Shown here piece by piece: positions 5,799 through 9,451 of a stretch of DNA of 9,451 nt. Position numbers and translations under genes: made by a program. Location of the stretch: NCBI GenBank assembly GCA_035547155.1, contig DASZVJ010000171.1, positions 1-9,451 of the forward strand, read 5' to 3'. Position 1 is the stretch's first letter; each line of letters starts with the position of its first letter. This DNA comes from CAZNMF01 sp035547155. Its GTDB lineage: Bacteria; Acidobacteriota; Vicinamibacteria; Vicinamibacterales; SCN-69-37. The notes under the pieces are model-generated. The model saw only the letters and a program-made list of their open reading frames with translations. It was not told the DNA's origin and did no database searches.

Positions 5799-6274
5799 GT
5801 CCGGGGATCGCGCAGGTGCGCGAGCAACGCACGGCTCGTGCGCTCGACGATGTCGAGGACCTCGTCGAAGTCGTCGTCCTCGCCGTAGTAGGGATCCGGC
5901 ACGTCTTCGCCGGGCGCGTCGGGATCGAGATCGCGGAACAGCCGGATCTTGCCGTGATGCCGCTTCGGCGCCCGCCCACGCAACGTGCGAAGGTTGCTGC
6001 CGTCCATCGCGAAGATGTAATCGAAGTGCTCGAAGTCCTCCGCCGCGACCGTCCGCGCGCGGCTCGTCATCGCGATGCCACGCCGCTGCGCGGCCACCCG
6101 CATCCGCCGATCCGGCCGCTCGCCGATGTGCCATTCGCCGGTGCCCGCTGACTCGATTGCGAACGACTCGGCCAGGCCGGCTTCGTTGACGAGATGCGTG
6201 AACACCGCCTCCGCCGCGGGCGAGCGGCAGATGTTGCCGAGGCAGACGAACAGGACGCGGATGGGAGAAGACAT
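5795..6274 (-). CDS. Low-molecular-weight protein-tyrosine-phosphatase family
   Basis: A 159-residue cytoplasmic phosphatase. The P-loop CLGNICRS (11-18) gives the C-x5-R active site (Cys11, Arg17). The general acid is Asp127 in DPYYG (127-131), with the tyrosine pair 129-130. Trp48 sits where the substrate-lining Trp of this family is found. Length is normal. It is the first gene of a two-gene operon with the FN3K-family kinase, overlapping by GTGA. In known cases LMW phosphatases of this kind remove the 5-phosphate from protein-bound ribulosamine 5-phosphate, producing the substrate of the kinase; that role is inferred here from the pairing. A role on phosphotyrosine or on arginine phosphate is the alternative. 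No Shine-Dalgarno is visible before the ATG at 6272-6274, and no clear promoter is seen in the 101 bp shared with the divergent PQQ gene. Confidence 0.93.
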   Translation of the reverse strand: MSSPIRVLFVCLGNICRSPAAEAVFTHLVNEAGLAESFAIESAGTGEWHIGERPDRRMRVAAQRRGIAMTSRARTVAAEDFEHFDYIFAMDGSNLRTLRGRAPKRHHGKIRLFRDLDPDAPGEDVPDPYYGEDDDFDEVLDIVERTSRALLAHLRDPRT

Positions 6275-6375
6275 AGGCGGTGTGGGGCGTGGGGCTTGAG
6301 GCGCTCCGAGAACCGAGCCCGGCTGCAGCCCGTCGTCCGCAGCCTGTAGCCCGTTATGTCATCCTACTGCGCACG

Positions 6376-8334
6376 ATGCGAACTGCAGCATTCACCGTAA
6401 GTCTCGTTCTGGCGGTTTCGTCGCTGGCGTCGGCGCAGGCGCCCGATCCCGGACGCGTGTCGTTCGAGACGCGCTGCGCCAAGTGCCACGGCGCGACGGG
6501 CAACGGCGGCGAGATGGGCCCGGCGATCGCGACGAAGCTCGTGGCGCGGGATGATGTGCAGCTCGCCGCCTTCATTCGTCAAGGCGTGCCCGCGCGCGGC
6601 ATGCCGCCGCACGTAATTCCCGATCCCGAGATGGCCGCGCTCGTCCGCTATCTGCGCACGATTCAACGGCGGCCGGACGATGGTTTCACGCCGCGCACGT
6701 TTCGAACCGCCGCCGGTGCAACGCTCGAAGGCCGTGTCCTGGCCGAGGGCTTCGACGACGTTCAGCTTCGGACAGACGATGGTCGCGTCCATCTGCTTCG
6801 ACGCGTGCCGAACAGCGATCGCGTGCGTGAAGTCACGTCCAACGTCGACTGGCCGACGTACAACGGCGACACGCGCGGCAATCGTTTCACGACCGCGACG
6901 CAGATCGACAAGACGACGGTCGCGCGTCTCGCGCCGCGCTGGATGTTCACGGTCCCGACCAACAGCCGCCTGCAAATGACGCCGGTCGTCGTGGGCGGCA
7001 TCATGTATGTCACGGCGCCCAACGAGTGTTACGCGCTCGATGCAGGCAGCGGACGCCAAATCTGGCACTTTCAGCGGCCGAAGACGCCGGGACAAAGTGA
7101 GGGCAATGCGAACCGCGGCGTCGGCGTCGCCGGTGATCGCGTGTTCCTGGCAACCGACAACGCGCACGTCGTCGCGCTCGATCGGTTCCGCGGCACCGTG
7201 CTGTGGGACACCGAGATGGAGGACTGGCACAAGAACTACTTCGCCTCGTCGGCGCCGCTGCCGGTCGGCGATCTGCTGATCGCCGGTGTGTCCGGCGGCG
7301 AGCACGGCGCGAACGGCTTCGTGCTCGCGCTCGATCAGGCGACGGGCAAGGAAGTGTGGCGCTTCTGGACGGTGCCGAAGCCCGGCGAGCCTGGCTCGGA
7401 GACGTGGCAGGGCAAGGACATCGAGCACGGCGGCGCGCCGACGTGGTTCACCGGCAGCTACGATCCCGAGCTCGACATCGTCTACTGGCCGGTCGGCAAT
7501 CCGAGCAAGGAATATAACGGCGACGATCGGATCGGCGACAACCTCTACTCGGATTCGATCCTCGCGCTCGATCGCAAGACGGGCGTGCTGCGCTGGTACT
7601 ACCAGTTCACGCCGCACGATCTCTGGGACTGGGATGCGACGCAGACGTCCATCCTCGTCGACGCGACGTGGCAGGGCCGGCCGCGCAAGCTCCTGTTGCA
7701 CGCGAGCCGCAACGGCTTCTTCTACGTGTTCGATCGGGCCACCGGCGACCGGCTGCTGACGACGCCGTTCGTGCGGAATCTGACGTGGGCGAGCGGCATC
7801 GGCGCGGACGGACGGCCGATCAAGCTGCCGAATCAGGCGCCGAGCCCGCAGGGCACGCGCGTGTGTCCGTCGCAGGACGGCGCGACGAACTGGTTCTCGC
7901 CGTCGTTCAATCCCGCGACGGGCCTCTATTACGTGCAGACGTTCGAGAAGTGCAGCATCTACACGAAGACCGACGGCGGCGAATGGCAGGCCGGCAAGGC
8001 GTATCTCGGTGGGTCGCAGCAGACAGGACCCGATCCCGCGCCGGCGCGCGTCCTCAAAGCGATCGACATTCAGACCGGCAAGATTCGCTGGGAATTGCCG
8101 CAGCCCGGTCCGGCGAACTCGTGGGGCGGCACGCTCGCGACGTCGACCGGCCTCGTCTTCTTCGGCGAGGAGGGCGGCGCGTTCATGGCGGCCGACGCCG
8201 TCGACGGCAAGCCGCTGTGGCGCTTCGAGACGAACCAGAGCTGGCGCGCGTCGCCGATGACGTACACGTTCGACGGGACGGAGTACATCGCGGTCGCGGC
8301 AGGGGGAACGGTGATCGCGTTTGCGATCAAATGA
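6376..8334 (+). CDS. Exported cytochrome c-PQQ-dependent dehydrogenase (quinohaemoprotein)
   Basis: A 652-residue periplasmic dehydrogenase. Signal peptide 1-20 ends ASA|Q. A cytochrome c domain (about 24-97) has CAKCH (34-38) and a probable axial Met76 in GMPPH. Residues 105-150 form a small beta domain. From DWPTYNGD (158-165) to the end is an eight-bladed PQQ propeller, whose outer strands show the tryptophan-docking repeats (ALDAGSGRQIW, ALDQATGKEVW, ALDRKTGVLRW, AIDIQTGKIRW). By comparison with methanol dehydrogenase, metal ligands are Glu309 (SGGEHG) and Asn375 (GNPS), catalytic Asp418 lies in HDLWDWD, and Arg445 is in SRNG. Asp420, two after the catalytic Asp, is the residue that marks lanthanide enzymes. 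The vicinal Cys pair before NRGV is absent. Electrons would pass from PQQH2 to the built-in haem. The start is chosen by the signal peptide; the in-frame stretch from 6280 is repeat-derived. The substrate is unknown: an alcohol, alditol or sugar. Confidence 0.92.
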   Translation: MRTAAFTVSLVLAVSSLASAQAPDPGRVSFETRCAKCHGATGNGGEMGPAIATKLVARDDVQLAAFIRQGVPARGMPPHVIPDPEMAALVRYLRTIQRRPDDGFTPRTFRTAAGATLEGRVLAEGFDDVQLRTDDGRVHLLRRVPNSDRVREVTSNVDWPTYNGDTRGNRFTTATQIDKTTVARLAPRWMFTVPTNSRLQMTPVVVGGIMYVTAPNECYALDAGSGRQIWHFQRPKTPGQSEGNANRGVGVAGDRVFLATDNAHVVALDRFRGTVLWDTEMEDWHKNYFASSAPLPVGDLLIAGVSGGEHGANGFVLALDQATGKEVWRFWTVPKPGEPGSETWQGKDIEHGGAPTWFTGSYDPELDIVYWPVGNPSKEYNGDDRIGDNLYSDSILALDRKTGVLRWYYQFTPHDLWDWDATQTSILVDATWQGRPRKLLLHASRNGFFYVFDRATGDRLLTTPFVRNLTWASGIGADGRPIKLPNQAPSPQGTRVCPSQDGATNWFSPSFNPATGLYYVQTFEKCSIYTKTDGGEWQAGKAYLGGSQQTGPDPAPARVLKAIDIQTGKIRWELPQPGPANSWGGTLATSTGLVFFGEEGGAFMAADAVDGKPLWRFETNQSWRASPMTYTFDGTEYIAVAAGGTVIAFAIK

Positions 8335-8340
8335 GTGGAG

Positions 8341-8362
8341 CGCCGGACCTTCAGGTCCGGCG
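8341..8362. repeat. Perfect 10-bp inverted repeat between two co-directional genes
   Basis: CGCCGGACCT (8341-8350) and its exact reverse complement AGGTCCGGCG (8353-8362), folding as a nine-pair stem with a UUCA loop. It begins six bases after the PQQ gene stop and ends 14 bases before the next ATG. There is no T-run, so it is not a classic intrinsic terminator. It may protect the 3' end of the upstream message or be a dispersed REP-like unit. Confidence 0.75.
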
Positions 8363-8376
8363 AAATCGAAATAACG

Positions 8377-9396
8377 ATGAGACGCATCCTTCCGGTATCC
8401 GCCGCGTTGTTCGCATCGGTCATCGTGGCGGCGCAAGCCGACGCGCCGAAAGCGAGCATCGCCAATCGCGAGATCCGCGCCGAGTTGTATCTGCCGGACT
8501 TGGCCAAGGGCTACTACCAGGGCACGCGATTCGACTGGGCGGGATCGATCGCCAGTCTCACGTGGAAAGGCCACAGCTATTTTGGCAAGTGGTTCGATCG
8601 CTACGATCCGAAGACGCACGACGCGATCACGGGTCCCGTCGAAGAGTTTCAGAGCGTCGGCTATGACGAGGCGAAGGTTGGCGATCCGTTCGTGCGCATC
8701 GGCGTCGGCGCCGTGCGCAAGCCGCAGGAGCCGAGCTACGGCCAATTCAAGACGTACGAGATCGTCAATCCCGGCATGCGATCGATCGCCACGCACGCCG
8801 ACGCGATTGAGCTCACGCACACGCTGAGCTACGTCAATGGCTACGGCTATGTGTATCGCAAGATCGTCCGTCTCTCCGGCCACACGCTCGTCCTCGAGCA
8901 TCACCTGAAGAACACCGGCGAGAAGCCCATCGTGACGAACGTCTACGAGCACAACTTCTACATGCTCGACAACCAGCCGACCGGACCGGACATGGTGATC
9001 CGTTTTCCGTTCGACGTCACCGCCATGGCCGATCTGAAGGGACTCGCTGTGGCGCGCGGCAGGGAAGTCGTCTATCTGAGAGAGCTGCAAGGGCAGGAGT
9101 CGATTTACTCGGAGCTGAAAGGCTACGGCGCGAGCGCGAAGGACTACGACATTCGCGTCGAGAACCGGAAGACCGGCGCCGCCGTGCGCCAGACCAGCGA
9201 TCGTCCGCTCGCCAAGCTCGTCGTCTGGTCTCCACGCTCGACCGTGTGCCCCGAGGCCTACATCGACCTGAACGTCGCGCCCGGACAGGAGACGGGGTGG
9301 ACGATCAGATACGAGATGTACGACATCGGATCATCTGGTCATCGGGACATCGGATCATCGGGAGTCCGGTCACTAGATGATCCGATGATCCGATGA
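8377..9396 (+). CDS. Exported galactose-mutarotase-like (aldose 1-epimerase fold) protein
   Basis: A 339-residue protein with signal peptide 1-19 (VAA|Q). The body is all-beta and resembles the galactose mutarotase-like superfamily: RFDWAGSIASLTWKGHSYFGKW (51-72), alternating strands such as IVRLSGHTLVLEHHLKNTGEKPI (163-185), the motif NVYEHNFYMLD (188-198), and CPEAYIDLNVAPGQETGWTIRYEMY (291-315). His192 and Glu191 or Glu293 are candidate catalytic or sugar-binding residues, but I cannot map them firmly to GalM, so enzyme activity is unproven. The ATG at 8377 is chosen because it starts the signal peptide; a GTG at 8335 gives a charged extension and precedes the hairpin. It lies 42 bp after the PQQ gene, probably in the same operon. 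Residues 316-339 are encoded by array 3 and look non-native; the expected end is near residue 315. Confidence 0.75.
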   Translation: MRRILPVSAALFASVIVAAQADAPKASIANREIRAELYLPDLAKGYYQGTRFDWAGSIASLTWKGHSYFGKWFDRYDPKTHDAITGPVEEFQSVGYDEAKVGDPFVRIGVGAVRKPQEPSYGQFKTYEIVNPGMRSIATHADAIELTHTLSYVNGYGYVYRKIVRLSGHTLVLEHHLKNTGEKPIVTNVYEHNFYMLDNQPTGPDMVIRFPFDVTAMADLKGLAVARGREVVYLRELQGQESIYSELKGYGASAKDYDIRVENRKTGAAVRQTSDRPLAKLVVWSPRSTVCPEAYIDLNVAPGQETGWTIRYEMYDIGSSGHRDIGSSGVRSLDDPMIR

Positions 9397-9421
9397 TCCG
9401 ATGATCCGATGATCCGATGTC
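9322..9421. repeat. Mirrored GATGATCC short-period array 3
   Basis: The right half is five exact tandem copies of the 8-mer GATGATCC (9376-9415) ending in GATGTC. The left half is made of the complementary words, GACATCGGATCATC at 9322-9335 and again at 9346-9359. Bases 9346-9360 are the perfect reverse complement of 9407-9421 (15 bp). The design is that of arrays 1 and 2 but the sequence is unrelated. It overlaps the last 24 codons of the mutarotase-like gene and abuts a possible convergent gene. Confidence 0.9.
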
Positions 9422-9451
9422 ACTTCTCCACTCTCACCGTCCCCGTCATCG
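9420..9451 (-). CDS. Possible C-terminal end of a convergent gene (partial)
   Basis: On the minus strand an open frame enters from beyond the right edge and ends in TGA at 9420-9422, with last residues TGTVRVEK. This looks like the closing beta-strand of a protein, and its stop touches the end of array 3, as the kinase stop does in array 2. Only about nine codons are visible, so the gene is a guess from layout and cannot be named. Confidence 0.3.
   Translation of the reverse strand, partial: MTGTVRVEK

Noticed and set aside
5799..6134. In-frame extension of the kinase gene to 6134.
   Set aside because: It runs inside the phosphatase gene and is Arg-rich; family length fits the GTG at 5798.
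6280..6375. Upstream in-frame start of the PQQ gene at 6280.
   Set aside because: The extra 32 residues derive from GCAGCC/GTAGCC repeat sequence and would place the signal peptide internally.
6364..9090. A 908-codon open frame on the minus strand antisense to the PQQ and mutarotase-like genes.
   Set aside because: It is a mirror of the strong codon bias of high-GC genes; the protein is low-complexity (R, A, D, V) with no domain, while both plus-strand genes have signal peptides and clear motifs.
9376..9415. GATGATCC tandem array considered as a CRISPR or as iterons of an origin.
   Set aside because: Units are contiguous 8-mers with no spacers, no cas or rep gene is near, and a mirrored arm is present.

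Overview
The window is high-GC, densely coding bacterial DNA with nine recognisable protein genes and a possible tenth cut off at the right edge. No RNA gene, transposase, integrase or CRISPR array is visible. The gene families (M56 peptidase fused to a TonB C-terminal domain behind a BlaI repressor, DUF1080 proteins, cytochrome c/PQQ dehydrogenases, many exported proteins whose predicted mature end is Gln) and the short-period intergenic repeats resemble Acidobacteriota, perhaps the Vicinamibacteria group. That placement is inference from gene style, as no marker gene is present.

Layout. At 210-410 (+) is a cold-shock protein. It shares a CTAG stop with the convergent gene at 407-1915 (-), a secreted right-handed beta-helix protein. 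A mirrored GGTTC/GAACC array (1933-2075) separates this from an autoregulated two-gene operon on the minus strand: blaI (3358-3732) and an M56/BlaR1-type sensor with a TonB tail (2087-3361), joined by a GTGA overlap. Its promoter, with near-consensus -35, 17-bp spacer and two BlaI-type operators, is readable at 3743-3807. A divergent region of about 230 bp carries a half array and two REP-like hairpins. It leads to a secreted DUF1080 (3-keto-disaccharide hydrolase family) gene at 3999-4778 (+). A second mirrored array (4783-4938) lies between this gene and a convergent minus-strand pair: a low-molecular-weight phosphatase (5795-6274) and a fructosamine/ribulosamine kinase (4923-5798), again with a GTGA overlap. 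Divergent from that pair are an exported cytochrome c-PQQ dehydrogenase (6376-8334, +) and an exported galactose-mutarotase-like protein (8377-9396, +). The last ends inside a third mirrored array with a different unit (GATGATCC).

Function. Three themes can be read. One is envelope signalling by the BlaI/M56 pair. The second is protein deglycation, with the phosphatase and kinase in one coupled operon. The third is periplasmic sugar or alcohol metabolism by the DUF1080 protein, the PQQ dehydrogenase and the mutarotase-like protein. The PQQ enzyme carries the D-x-D metal signature of lanthanide-dependent dehydrogenases.

The most unusual structural signal is the set of mirrored arrays with 7-8 bp periods at gene borders. 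Two of them supply the stop codon and C-terminal residues of the adjoining gene.
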